Counted from the first letter of the stretch, positions 8,368 through 16,805 are shown. The stretch: DNA of 45,977 nt from Haliea sp. (GCA_016704305.1 JADJAL010000034.1:1-45977); one strand, 5' to 3'. Translations and numbers: made by a program. Notes: generated from the sequence alone by a model not told the origin.

Positions 8368-8856
8368 TCAGGGCCGCCAGCGATCGCCGCTTCTCGCCCA
8401 GGGATTGTCATGCTCATCGACAGGCAGGGCGACACGCGCGGTGAAGCGGGTTTTCTCCTCGCTGCCGACCGACAGCGCGATGCGCAGCGACACCCAGCCA
8501 CAGCCCTGCTCATCCATCTCCGTGCCCAGCACCTCGCCATTGAAGACCATGTTGTCGCCGGGACAGATGGAATCGCCCATGCGGAATTTGTAGCGACCGA
8601 TACGCGCCTTCGGCCCGGCCCAGTCGGTGATGAAGCGTTCCAGCCAGGCCGCCTGGTTCGGTGTGTTCATGAAGATGTCACGCGTGCCATTGCGCTGCTG
8701 CGCGAAATCCCGGTCATGGTGCATGGGCCGCCAGTCGCGGCTGGCCAGTGCGCCGAGGATGATGGACGTGGTGGTGACCTCATGCGCCAGCGGCGGCAAC
8801 GTGTCGCCAACATGCACCTGTTCAAACGTAAGACTCTTGTAGCGTATTGAGTTCAT
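8368..8856 (-). CDS. MaoC-like hotdog dehydratase (C-terminal-half type)
   Basis: This is a 162-residue single hotdog protein containing LASRDWRPMHHDRDFA, which keeps the Asp and His of the MaoC hydratase motif, and DSICPGDNMVFNGEV in the central strand region. It matches the C-terminal half of the fused protein at 5340-6524. Its ATG overlaps the stop of the preceding hotdog gene (ATGA, 8853-8856), so the two are translationally coupled and probably make a heteromeric hydratase like ChsH1-ChsH2 of mycobacterial steroid degradation. It is followed 104 nt later by the racemase gene. Confidence 0.8.
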   Translation of the reverse strand: MNSIRYKSLTFEQVHVGDTLPPLAHEVTTTSIILGALASRDWRPMHHDRDFAQQRNGTRDIFMNTPNQAAWLERFITDWAGPKARIGRYKFRMGDSICPGDNMVFNGEVLGTEMDEQGCGWVSLRIALSVGSEEKTRFTARVALPVDEHDNPWARSGDRWRP

Positions 8857-9401
8857 CCCTGCTGCCCCTGACGCGCGCCGACGTTGCGGTAGCCGAATCC
8901 CGTCATCGTTTCAGTGCCCACCCACACGTCGTGCTGGTTGTGGCACACGGCATCGATAACCCAGAAGCGCCCCTTGCCGAGTTTGGTGGTTTTCACCTCG
9001 CTGAGCGAACGCAGGGTCTCGCAGCAGTGGATGCGGTCGCCCGGCCGGATCGGCTCCCCAAACACGACCTCGCTGTCGGTGGCGACCGCCTCCGGCAGCG
9101 CCAGCGTTTCCTTCAGGTCAAAATGTGTCTGCCAGGGCAGCGGAATGGTGTCGCGTCCCGGCATCCAGTAGTGCGGGCGGAACCAGGCGGACAGCAATGT
9201 CAGCGGCGCGGTCGGGCCGCCGGTGAGTTGCGCGGCCAGCTGCTCATCCCAGTACAGCGGATTGCCGTTTTGCACCGCAGCGCACGCCGTCCAGAAATAG
9301 CCGCGCTCGACGTCGAATTCGCCGACGACGGCGTGACGCTTTTGGTCAAGCCAGGAGAGGGCTTCGTTCAGGCCGATGGTGAAGTCATCGTTGTGGGGCA
9401 T
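8853..9401 (-). CDS. FAS1-like dehydratase hotdog protein (N-terminal-half type)
   Basis: This is a 182-residue protein corresponding to the N-terminal half of the fused dehydratase at 5340-6524. Matching segments are CAAVQNGNPLYWDEQLAAQL (compare EDANPLYNDREYA) and VVFGEPIRPGDRIHC (compare FFYRPVEIGDRLS). It lacks the Asp/His hydratase motif found in its coupled neighbour and may be a structural or substrate-binding subunit. It overlaps that neighbour by ATGA. Upstream it is separated from the ACAD pair by 530 nt holding two large palindromes. Confidence 0.8.
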   Translation of the reverse strand: MPHNDDFTIGLNEALSWLDQKRHAVVGEFDVERGYFWTACAAVQNGNPLYWDEQLAAQLTGGPTAPLTLLSAWFRPHYWMPGRDTIPLPWQTHFDLKETLALPEAVATDSEVVFGEPIRPGDRIHCCETLRSLSEVKTTKLGKGRFWVIDAVCHNQHDVWVGTETMTGFGYRNVGARQGQQG

Positions 9402-9477
9402 GTGTTACTGGCTCATTTGAGGAACCACTGATTGATTCAGAAATTCCTTAAAAATAGATTCTATGTGCGTACTCGCC

Positions 9478-9666
9478 GGTCTTGCGGCATGGCAGGCTGT
9501 GTGAACGGCCGCGAGCTTGTCGTCGCTTACCGGCTGCTGCGCAACTCGACCAAAATTGCTGCGCAATTTTTGGGACTCGAACAGTGCTCGCAGACGGACT
9601 CCGGTAAGCGACGACAAGCTCAAGCTGCGGCCTTATTGTCCACACAGCCTGCCATGCCGCAAGACC
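9478..9666. repeat. Large interrupted palindrome I
   Basis: Positions 9478-9503 are an exact 26-nt reverse complement of 9641-9666. Inside this, 9513-9533 pairs exactly with 9601-9621 (21 bp), with a GGCCGC/GCGGCC pairing and a short bulge between. The central part has a further hairpin, AAAATTG-CTGCG-CAATTTT. The whole unit could fold into a long branched hairpin as RNA or a cruciform as DNA. It lies in the gap between the ACAD and hotdog genes and codes for no plausible protein. It could be a MITE-like insertion, a bacterial interspersed palindrome or a structured transcript. Confidence 0.75.
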
Positions 9667-9720
9667 TCCTTCCTACCATCAATCCGGGCTTTTTTGGAAA
9701 AGCAGAAGGGCCTCGATGAA

Positions 9721-9840
9721 GGAGGATGTGGCTTGTGCTGTTCACTGGGACCGTGTGGCGACAGGACGTCGCCACGCGAGCCTGCACATGGATGTGCGCT
9801 TTTTGGCGCGTCCCAGTGAACAGCACAAGACGCATCCTCC
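9721..9840. repeat. Large palindrome II with two internal hairpins
   Basis: Arms 9721-9751 and 9810-9840 are reverse complements at 29 of 31 positions. Between them are two independent hairpins. One is 9752-9762 with 9768-9778 (core GTGGCGAC/GTCGCCAC). The other is GCACAT-GG-ATGTGC at 9784-9797. The predicted shape is a three-way-junction or cloverleaf-like fold. It lies 55 nt after palindrome I. The linker holds a third small hairpin, GCTTTT-TTGG-AAAAGC (9688-9703). Confidence 0.75.
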
Positions 9841-9931
9841 GTCGTGCGATCAAGTTTGAACCACGCTACGAAATTAACCATGCACTTCAACCACGCACGA
9901 ACACTGAATACAGTCATTTATGCCTATCGGT

Positions 9932-11086
9932 TCAAGTCAGGACGACCGGCTCACGATCAATGATCTCCTCAGCGATCACATCTTCCCAATACTCCGTACC
10001 ACCGAGCGCCAACTGGTACTGCTTGCCACGACGCAGGTAGAGGGTGGTGTCCTGCTCCTCCATATAACCCATGCCGCCGAAGATCTGTGAACTCACATCC
10101 ATCACATGCCCCACCGTGTCAGCGGAAAAGGCCTTGGCCTTGGCCACGTAACCGCGCGCATGGCGGCCTTTGTCGATCTGGAACGCGCTGAACATCGTCA
10201 GCATATCGGCGCCGTACAATTCCATGATCATCTGCGCCAGATAGCCCTGGATGGTTTGCATCTGCCCGATGGGGCGGCCGAACTGGACGCGCTCGCGCGC
10301 GTATTGGGTCGCGTAGCCGTGCATTTCAAAGCCCGCGCCATTCGTATAGGCGCAAAACGCGATGACGGCTTTATGCAGCGAGGGCTCCAGTGCCTCCCAG
10401 CCCTTGTCCAGCTCGCCCAGCAGCGCGGAACCGGGCACTTCCACATTGCTGAAATCGACCTGATAGTGGCGGTCGCGCGACATCGTCGGCATGTGTTTGG
10501 TGCTGATGCCGGCACTGTTGCGATCCACCAGCAACAGCGTGAGTCCGTCCTGTGAATTGGCTTCGCCGGTGCGCGCCGCCACCAGCAGCGTATCCGCGCC
10601 ATCGGCAAATTCCACGAACAACTTGCTGCCGTTGAGTACGTACTTGTCGCCGCTTTTCTTCGCCTCCAGCTTGATGTGTTCCGGGCGGAAGAAGCGCGAA
10701 TATTCCTGGTAGGCGAACGCATAGATCTTTTCGCCGGCAACGATTTGCGGCAGCAGCTCTGCCTGCTGTTCCGGGCTGCCAACCTGCGCGATCACATCAG
10801 CGGCCAGTACGCTCGTGAACAGGAATGGGCTGGGACAGATATGGCGGCCCAGCTCGCGGATCAGTACGACCGTGTCGAGTAGGCTCATGCCCATGCCGTC
10901 GTGCTTTTCCGGGACCATGATGCCCAGCCAGCCCATCTCGGCAAACTGCCGCCACATGTCGCGGCAGAATCCGAGGTCAGATTCCTTTTCCATCTTGCGC
11001 ACAAAGTCAAAGCTGCAGTGCTTGTCCATGAACTTGCTGGCGATTTCTTGCAGCTGCGCCTGGTCGTCGGTCAGTTTGATATCCAC
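9932..11086 (-). CDS. Acyl-CoA dehydrogenase, probable non-catalytic partner subunit
   Basis: This is a 384-residue ACAD (MDIKLTDDQAQLQEIASKF; QFGRPIGQMQTIQGYLA; QIFGGMGYMEEQDTTLYLRR). It starts at GTG 11086 with SD AAGGAG 8 nt upstream. The canonical MCAD-type catalytic Glu position reads LALGGTEYW, and the IVD-type position reads LHKAVIAFCAYTNGAG, so neither catalytic Glu is seen. It follows the Glu-containing ACAD at 11164-12357 by 77 nt. This matches heterotetrameric ACADs in which one subunit is catalytic and the other completes FAD binding. The assignment as ACAD is firm; the non-catalytic role is inferred by eye alignment. Confidence 0.88.
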   Translation of the reverse strand: MDIKLTDDQAQLQEIASKFMDKHCSFDFVRKMEKESDLGFCRDMWRQFAEMGWLGIMVPEKHDGMGMSLLDTVVLIRELGRHICPSPFLFTSVLAADVIAQVGSPEQQAELLPQIVAGEKIYAFAYQEYSRFFRPEHIKLEAKKSGDKYVLNGSKLFVEFADGADTLLVAARTGEANSQDGLTLLLVDRNSAGISTKHMPTMSRDRHYQVDFSNVEVPGSALLGELDKGWEALEPSLHKAVIAFCAYTNGAGFEMHGYATQYARERVQFGRPIGQMQTIQGYLAQMIMELYGADMLTMFSAFQIDKGRHARGYVAKAKAFSADTVGHVMDVSSQIFGGMGYMEEQDTTLYLRRGKQYQLALGGTEYWEDVIAEEIIDREPVVLT

Positions 11087-11105
11087 TCGTGGACTCCTTC
11101 AACTA

Positions 11106-11137
11106 CTTGCTCTAAATGCTTGCTCTAAATGCTTGCT
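11106..11137. repeat. Short 13-bp tandem repeat between the paired ACAD genes
   Basis: The unit CTTGCTCTAAATG occurs twice (11106-11118, 11119-11131), followed by a 6-nt partial copy. It lies in the 77-nt spacer between the two ACAD genes, and is probably slippage-derived. Confidence 0.6.
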
Positions 11138-11163
11138 TGTAAAACCTGAAAGCGAATGTCTGT

Positions 11164-12357
11164 TCAGCGTTGCGGAAGTTCGGGTTTGCCCAGCGCGTTG
11201 GGCAGGCCGAGCAGTCGGCGCGCGATAATGGCTTTGGACGTGTCGACGCCGCCTGCCGCCACGCGCGCATGGCCGGCCATCAGGTGTTCGTCCGCCAGGC
11301 CGCCACCGAAGGGCGAGTGCTCGCCGCCCCAGAGCCCGCCGAAGGGGCCCATCAGGTCCAGCGCCAATTGCGCAAACTCATCGCCGATGGTGGCGCCCCA
11401 GGCTTTGTTCATCGCCGCTTCCACGGCGGGGACCTCGTATTGCGCTTTGCAGATCGCCATGCGCTCCAGCATCGTGCCGACCTCGACCCGCGCCGCCATG
11501 CGCGCCAGCGCGCGGCGCGTGTAAGGATCGTTTATCGGGCGTTCGCCATTGAAGTCGGCATTCTTGTACCAGTTGACGATCTTGGTGTAGCGGCGCACGC
11601 GCGAGGCAAAGGACAGGATCGCGAAACGCTCGTAATCCAGCGCTTCCATCATGTAGTAGAAACCCTTGTTGACCTCGCCCACCAACCGCGACCTGGGAAT
11701 TTTCATCTTGTCGAAGAACACCTGGTTGGTGCGGTGCGTGGTGCCCTCGCGGCCAATGGTGGACATCGGCGACAGGCTCAGCCCCGGCGTGTCGTGGTCG
11801 ACGATGAAAATACTGATGCCCTTGTGCTTGGGTGCGTCCGGGTCGGTGCGCAGCGCCATCCAGTGCCAGCGGCAGAAATGGGCCGAGGTAATGTAATGCT
11901 TCATCCCGGTGACTTCGAAATGGTCGCCCATGTCGATAGCGCGGCATTGCAGGGAGCCCAGGTCCGTCCCGGCGTTGGGTTCGGTATAGGTGATCGCCCA
12001 CTGCCCCTCGTTGCGGAAGATCATGGGCAGGAATTCCATTTTCATTTCTTCGCTGGCCACATGGTAGATGGTGCTGGCGATGGTGCCGACGTTCTTGCCG
12101 ATAATGGGAGCGCCGCTGCGGTCGAGTTCCGCATTCAGGATGAACTGCGCCAGCGGGAAAGGGTTGGGTGAACCACCGTATTGCTCGGGGAACCCCATGC
12201 CCAGCCAGCCGCGCCTCGCCATTTTTGTCACGAATTCCACGCGGGCGGGCGTGTCGATGAAGATGCTGCCTTTCACGGCGTCGGTCATCTCCGTGCGAAT
12301 GAACTCGCGCACTTCCTCGCGAAAGGCAATTTCCTCAGGGCTCCAGTCAAAATCCAC
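11164..12357 (-). CDS. Acyl-CoA dehydrogenase, probable catalytic subunit
   Basis: This protein of about 397 residues starts at GTG 12357 (V/MDFDWSPEEIAFREEVREF), aligned with the paralog's MNLDWSPEEEAF and preceded by AAGGAG. A TTG at 12363 is less likely. Typical ACAD segments are YTEPNAGTDLGSLQCRA and ITSAHFCRWHW. EALDYERFAIL carries Glu at the IVD-type catalytic position, and the C-terminus is IIARRLLGLPNALGKPELPQ. It is strongly similar to 3972-5177. It is the first gene of the leftward run ACAD, ACAD, hotdog, hotdog, racemase. Operator B (12396-12411) is 39 nt upstream, directly beside TATAAA. Confidence 0.9.
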   Translation of the reverse strand: MDFDWSPEEIAFREEVREFIRTEMTDAVKGSIFIDTPARVEFVTKMARRGWLGMGFPEQYGGSPNPFPLAQFILNAELDRSGAPIIGKNVGTIASTIYHVASEEMKMEFLPMIFRNEGQWAITYTEPNAGTDLGSLQCRAIDMGDHFEVTGMKHYITSAHFCRWHWMALRTDPDAPKHKGISIFIVDHDTPGLSLSPMSTIGREGTTHRTNQVFFDKMKIPRSRLVGEVNKGFYYMMEALDYERFAILSFASRVRRYTKIVNWYKNADFNGERPINDPYTRRALARMAARVEVGTMLERMAICKAQYEVPAVEAAMNKAWGATIGDEFAQLALDLMGPFGGLWGGEHSPFGGGLADEHLMAGHARVAAGGVDTSKAIIARRLLGLPNALGKPELPQR

Positions 12358-12395
12358 GTGCAACTCCTTGAAGGATCTGGGGGCTAGGTTTTATA

Positions 12396-12411
12396 CAAGG
12401 CAACTGTCTTG
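12396..12411. promoter_or_regulatory. Putative palindromic operator, site B
   Basis: CAAGGCAACTGTCTTG is a 16-bp near-perfect palindrome upstream of the ACAD/hotdog/racemase run. On the transcribed strand TATAAA (a -10-like box) follows it immediately, so a bound protein would block polymerase. It is the best-preserved of the four copies. Confidence 0.6.
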
Positions 12412-12470
12412 CGATGATAGTACAGGACGCGCGCGGTGAGAAGCCTCTTTTGCAAGGTGCCTGGCTGGCG

Positions 12471-14285
12471 TCAGGAGAGGGACTTATCCCGGCTGAGTAC
12501 CTGTGCCAGTATTTCTGGCGTAATGACGCCGGCGATATCCTCGGCCCGGCGTTGGTCTGGATTGCGCGATACCAGGATCAACTGCGCGTCCGAAGTCCAT
12601 ATGCCGCGCACGGCCGCGAGCGGCGACGCCTGGGGGGATAGCAGCAGATAGCGCACACGGTGGCGAGCGGTATCGCTTGCGGTTGCCGCGTTCGACTCCC
12701 GCACGAAGCTCGACAAGGCATACATGCTGCCTGGTTTGGTGCGCGATACCGGTGCAGGCAGGGAGACGGCGGTGATGTCGCCCTGTTCCGTGTGTATCGC
12801 AAACGCGACGTCTTCGGGAATGTCCGGTCCTGCGGCGACCACTGTGAAATCCGTGCGCATCAAATCCTGCAATTGCTCAGAGGTCAGTATCGCGGCATGC
12901 AATCCTTCCGGAACCGTGTGCCCTCGTGCCCGCAGCTTCATGCTGTAGATGCTGTCGTGCATGATGGATTTGCGCACCGCATAGGACGCTGCGCAGGTCA
13001 GCACCAGGCCGAGCGTGACGGATGAGTCAAGGGTCATTTCCGTGAGCATGATGATCGCTGTCAGCACCGCGCCCGTCGTGCCGGCGACCGCGGCCGCCAT
13101 GCCCGCGATTGCGAATGCCGCAACGCCAATATCGAGACCGGGAAACAGGATCAGGCACAGGTGGCCGAACGCCGCGCCGCCGGTTGCACCCATGAACAGT
13201 GCGGGTGAAAAGACGCCGCCGGAGGCGCCCGAGCCGAGTGACAGGCAGGTAGCCAGCAGCTTCAGCGCGGTGAGCAGCAGCAAAAACCACGGGTCGCTCA
13301 ACCCGCCCTGCAGGATTTCCGTGATCGTCGAGTAGCCAACCCCCTGGACGTGGTAATGGCCGGTGTATTCCAACAGGAAATACAGCATGATGCCGACGCA
13401 AAACATGCCCAGCGCATGGCGGACGTAATAGTTGCCGGGCAGGGCGTCGAACAATGCCTCCATCGCGTAGAGTCCGCGTATGAAGGCCACGGACAACAAG
13501 CCCATCAGCACACCCAGCGCGGCGAATATCGCGAGTCCCCAATTGTGCAGCAGGCTGAAGTTCGGTATTTCCAGGCTGGGGACGAAGAAGGACGGAGATG
13601 TGCCGATCAGGTAATGGCTGATGCGGGTCGCCACTACGGTAGCCGTGGTGAGCAGCAAAATATTCCGGGCGTTGATTGATACCAGCAGCAGTTCGACCGC
13701 GAACACGATGCCGCCCAACGGCGCATTGAAGGTTGCCGCGATGCCTGCACCCGCGCCGGCGGCGATCAGCGTCACGCGGTCACTGACGGCCATTGGAAAC
13801 AGTGACCCCAGTGTTGAACCAAACGCCGAGCCGATCTGGACAATCGGACCTTCGCGCCCCACCGATGCGCCGCTGCCAATGGAAATGGCGGACGCCAGCG
13901 ACTTCACCAGGGCGACGCGCGGGCGAATCCTGCCCTCGTTGTAGTAGATCGCATCCATCACCTCCGGTACGCCGTGTCCTTTGGCTTCGGGTGCGAAATT
14001 CTTCACCAGCCAGGCCACCAGCAGCGCGCCCGCCACGGGTACCAGGATAACCCCAAGGCCCCAGGGGTTGGGTGGCGTGTAGACGTTTGCATCGTAGATA
14101 ACGCTGAACTCGCCGCGAAAGAATGCGTTGTGGACAAACCCGATCAACAGGCGGAACACCCAGGCACCCACGCCGGCCACCACGCCGACGAACGCGGCCA
14201 TCAGCAACATAAAGGCCGGGCTGCGCGGCGGTGACGCGTCGCTTGTGACCGCGTCGGGTGCCGGAGCGGTTGCGGCTTTATCCAC
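12471..14285 (-). CDS. ClC family chloride channel/transporter with C-terminal cytoplasmic domain
   Basis: This is a 604-residue ClC protein with signature loops KGHGVPEVM (about 102-110), SIGSGASVGREGPIVQIG (gating Glu145) and GSGASGGVFSPALF. Roughly ten to twelve hydrophobic helices are followed by a C-terminal cytoplasmic region (about 465-604) resembling a regulatory CBS-type domain. In FNAPLGGIVFAVELL the position of E. coli ClC Glu203, the internal proton-transfer residue, is Leu199, which is channel-like. The start is GTG 14285, sharing its G with the TAG stop of the upstream DUF1254 gene, so the two are probably coupled. It exports or admits chloride across the inner membrane; exchanger versus channel is unresolved. 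Confidence 0.9.
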   Translation of the reverse strand: MDKAATAPAPDAVTSDASPPRSPAFMLLMAAFVGVVAGVGAWVFRLLIGFVHNAFFRGEFSVIYDANVYTPPNPWGLGVILVPVAGALLVAWLVKNFAPEAKGHGVPEVMDAIYYNEGRIRPRVALVKSLASAISIGSGASVGREGPIVQIGSAFGSTLGSLFPMAVSDRVTLIAAGAGAGIAATFNAPLGGIVFAVELLLVSINARNILLLTTATVVATRISHYLIGTSPSFFVPSLEIPNFSLLHNWGLAIFAALGVLMGLLSVAFIRGLYAMEALFDALPGNYYVRHALGMFCVGIMLYFLLEYTGHYHVQGVGYSTITEILQGGLSDPWFLLLLTALKLLATCLSLGSGASGGVFSPALFMGATGGAAFGHLCLILFPGLDIGVAAFAIAGMAAAVAGTTGAVLTAIIMLTEMTLDSSVTLGLVLTCAASYAVRKSIMHDSIYSMKLRARGHTVPEGLHAAILTSEQLQDLMRTDFTVVAAGPDIPEDVAFAIHTEQGDITAVSLPAPVSRTKPGSMYALSSFVRESNAATASDTARHRVRYLLLSPQASPLAAVRGIWTSDAQLILVSRNPDQRRAEDIAGVITPEILAQVLSRDKSLS

Positions 14286-15757
14286 TAGGGGTGGCTGGCA
14301 GTTGGCGCGTTGTCCGCAACACCATCCCGGGTGCGCTGGATTCCGGGCGGCAGCCAGCGCCCGTCCAGAGCCTCCTCTTTCGGCCAGTACAAGCGCAGCA
14401 CCATGTAGATCGGCCCATTGGGCGCCGGTAACCAGTTTGCTTTCTGGTCCGGCTCGGTCGGCGCTTCCCTCTGTATAAACAGCGTCAGTGAGCCGTCGGC
14501 ATTCTTGTGCAGGTCGGGCAGCATGGCCGAATTGATCAGGTAGCGGTTGATCGGATTATTGATCAGCAACTGGGTCTTGCCGTCGTACATCGTGATCGAC
14601 CAGAAGGCGTTCACCGGAGGCAACGCACCAGCGGGGAATGTCAGTGTGTAATTGGCGCTGGCACCGTCCAGCGGTTCCCCGTCCTTGTCCTGGCGCGTGA
14701 TGGCATACACCGCCTCGACGGGATCATTAGCGAGTATGCCGCCAACCGCCACGGCTGCGCGCTGCGCCCAGTCGCCGTTATACACCGCGCGGTCGCCAAT
14801 GCCAGAGTTGATCAGTATCCAGCCTTCCGACGCCACGCCCGCGGTCGCCAGTTTTTCCCTGATCACCGCCGCGGCCGGTTCGGCAACGGAGGCAATGACC
14901 GCCTTGTCGGCATCGCTCAGCGCTATGCTGGGAAACGGCCTGCCCGCGCGAATGCCGATCTGCGCGAATTTTTCCCGCAGCGGAATCTCGACGGCGGCCG
15001 CGCCGACCGGTGGCGCGAATTCCAGCAGGAATGCGAGGTAGTCGAACGGGTTGGCCTTGGCCGAGGCCTCGTCAATCGCCGGCCATTTAACAGCGGCGGT
15101 GGGTTTTGCCTTGGGACTGCCGAGAAACACCGACAAACTCTTGACGTCAAACCTGGCCTGGATCGCCTTCACGTTATCGAGATCGGCGGGGCTGAAAAGC
15201 TGTGTCCGATACATGGCCAGCGCAAATTCCGTCTCCGAGACAAAGACGTTGTTGACCCCGGCTGGCGTGGCGCCAGCCCAGGACGGTCCCGCAACCATGT
15301 AACAGCCGGCGCCATTGCCAGTCGAGCGACTGCCGATATAACCAAAATTGAAAGTGTACAGCGAGGTCAACATCACCGAGTAGTAGCGCTCAGGTTCTAT
15401 TTCCGGCACACAAAGCACCAGCGGTTCCGCGCGTAAATCCATCCACAGGAAGGAGTAGGGCGTGTCGCTGTTGGGCGTCACCACGCTGGTATCCGCAGGC
15501 GTGTATACCCTGGGCACGTTGGCGATGGTGTTGAATGGCGCCTTGAACTGGCTGGAGTTTTCGTTGACCGCGTAGTCGTACATGATGCGGTACAGCATCA
15601 CCATGGGTAGGCCATAGAGGTAGGCTTCCTTCGCAGTCGCCTCCAGTTGGCTATTTGTGGACGCGTTGCTCGCCGGTTCATTTTGCGCTATCGCGGCAAT
15701 GGAAAATGCTATGGCCACGACGAGAGTCGCAGCCCTCGGGATTTTGCCTGCTTGCAT
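14285..15757 (-). CDS. Exported DUF1254/DUF1214 domain protein
   Basis: This is a 490-residue protein with a Sec signal peptide (RAATLVVAIAFSIAAIAQ). The DUF1254 domain is at about 45-190 (AKEAYLYGLPMVMLYRIMYD, VVTPNSDTPYSFLWMDL). The DUF1214 domain is near the C-terminus (FWSITMYDGKTQLLINN, IQREAPTEPDQKANWLPAP). These two-domain proteins are widespread in bacteria. A catalytic role has not been settled, though many are near hydrocarbon or aromatic catabolism genes. The start ATG has SD AAGGAG (about 8 nt). Its stop overlaps the GTG of the ClC gene. It is probably periplasmic. Confidence 0.85.
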   Translation of the reverse strand: MQAGKIPRAATLVVAIAFSIAAIAQNEPASNASTNSQLEATAKEAYLYGLPMVMLYRIMYDYAVNENSSQFKAPFNTIANVPRVYTPADTSVVTPNSDTPYSFLWMDLRAEPLVLCVPEIEPERYYSVMLTSLYTFNFGYIGSRSTGNGAGCYMVAGPSWAGATPAGVNNVFVSETEFALAMYRTQLFSPADLDNVKAIQARFDVKSLSVFLGSPKAKPTAAVKWPAIDEASAKANPFDYLAFLLEFAPPVGAAAVEIPLREKFAQIGIRAGRPFPSIALSDADKAVIASVAEPAAAVIREKLATAGVASEGWILINSGIGDRAVYNGDWAQRAAVAVGGILANDPVEAVYAITRQDKDGEPLDGASANYTLTFPAGALPPVNAFWSITMYDGKTQLLINNPINRYLINSAMLPDLHKNADGSLTLFIQREAPTEPDQKANWLPAPNGPIYMVLRLYWPKEEALDGRWLPPGIQRTRDGVADNAPTASHP

Positions 15758-16013
15758 GGCTTCTTCTCCTTATTCTCCAGACGGTAGTACTGCGGCATTG
15801 TCGCTGCACCGTGCAGGGGCAATCAGTGGTCGAATGCCGGTGGTTGCACAGTGCATTTCACTGCGCGTTTGATCTTGTCAATTTTTACCGCGCGCGACAA
15901 GCAGTTCTTCGACCGCTGTGGCGTTGTCGGGATATGCGCCGCACGCTGTTGGCAGTTGAGTGACCAGCGTTGATACTATGCGCTCAGGCGCCAACGCGAT
16001 ACGGAGAAAGCAC

Positions 16014-16805
16014 ATGATTGTCGAACAGATTTGGACGGGAAACGCATTTCGCAATTTCAACTATCTGATTGCCTGCGGTGAATCGGGCGAGGCGTTGGCT
16101 GTTGATCCGCTGGATCACCAGAAGTGCCTTGGCAGGGCGCGGGAACTCGGCTGGGAAATCACGCAGGTACTGAACACGCATGAACATCCCGATCATACCG
16201 GCGGCAATGCCGCCATCATCGCAGCCACCGGCGCGCGCCTCCTGGCGCATGCCAATGCCAGTGCTTCCATCCCGGGTATCGACCGTGGATTGCAGGCTGG
16301 CGACGTGATTAAAGTGGGCCGCACCGTCGAATTGGAGGCGCTCGATACGCCGGGACACACGATGTGCCACATTTGCCTGCGCTCGCACACGGACACACCC
16401 GCGATTTTTTCCGGCGATACGCTGTTCAACGCCGGCGCGGGAAATTGCCATCACGGTGGGCATGCGCCCGAACTGTACAATACGTTTGCTGAACAACTGG
16501 CGCGCTTGCCGGACGCTACTTTGGTTTACCCGGGACACGACTACATGGCCAACAATCTCGCGTTCACGCTGGATCGCGAACCCGGCAACGAGCGCGCGGC
16601 GACGCTGCTGCAGCAGGTGAAGGACCAGGACCCGAACAAGCCACTGGTGTCCGACATGGCGCTGGAACGGCAGATCAATACATTCATGCGCCTGGACAGC
16701 GCCTCGGTGATTGCGCGGCTGCGTGAAGCCTTTCCTGACCTCCCTGCCGACCCCGACCCGCGCACGGTGTTCCTGAAACTGCGCGAACTGCGCAATACCT
16801 GGTAG
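16014..16805 (+). CDS. Glyoxalase II-like metallo-beta-lactamase-fold hydrolase
   Basis: This is a 263-residue protein. ATG 16014 was chosen for SD GGAG at 16003-16006; an upstream in-frame start at 15960 lacks one. The metal-binding motif THEHPDH (His56, His58, Asp60, His61) is followed by DTPGHTMCHICL, FSGDTLFNAGAGNCHHGG and YPGHDYMANNLAF, the bridging and third-metal ligands of hydroxyacylglutathione hydrolase (glyoxalase II). The C-terminal region, with FLKLRELRNTW, also matches that family. The expected reaction is hydrolysis of S-D-lactoylglutathione or a related thioester in the cytoplasm. The gene stands alone between two leftward units. Confidence 0.82.
   Translation: MIVEQIWTGNAFRNFNYLIACGESGEALAVDPLDHQKCLGRARELGWEITQVLNTHEHPDHTGGNAAIIAATGARLLAHANASASIPGIDRGLQAGDVIKVGRTVELEALDTPGHTMCHICLRSHTDTPAIFSGDTLFNAGAGNCHHGGHAPELYNTFAEQLARLPDATLVYPGHDYMANNLAFTLDREPGNERAATLLQQVKDQDPNKPLVSDMALERQINTFMRLDSASVIARLREAFPDLPADPDPRTVFLKLRELRNTW

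Noticed and set aside
9432..9917. Several short open frames in the palindrome region
   Set aside because: They appear on both strands only because the arms are reverse complements; there are no starts with SDs and no protein features.
11106..11137. CRISPR-like repeats
   Set aside because: Only two contiguous 13-mers plus a partial copy, with no spacers; it is a simple tandem repeat.
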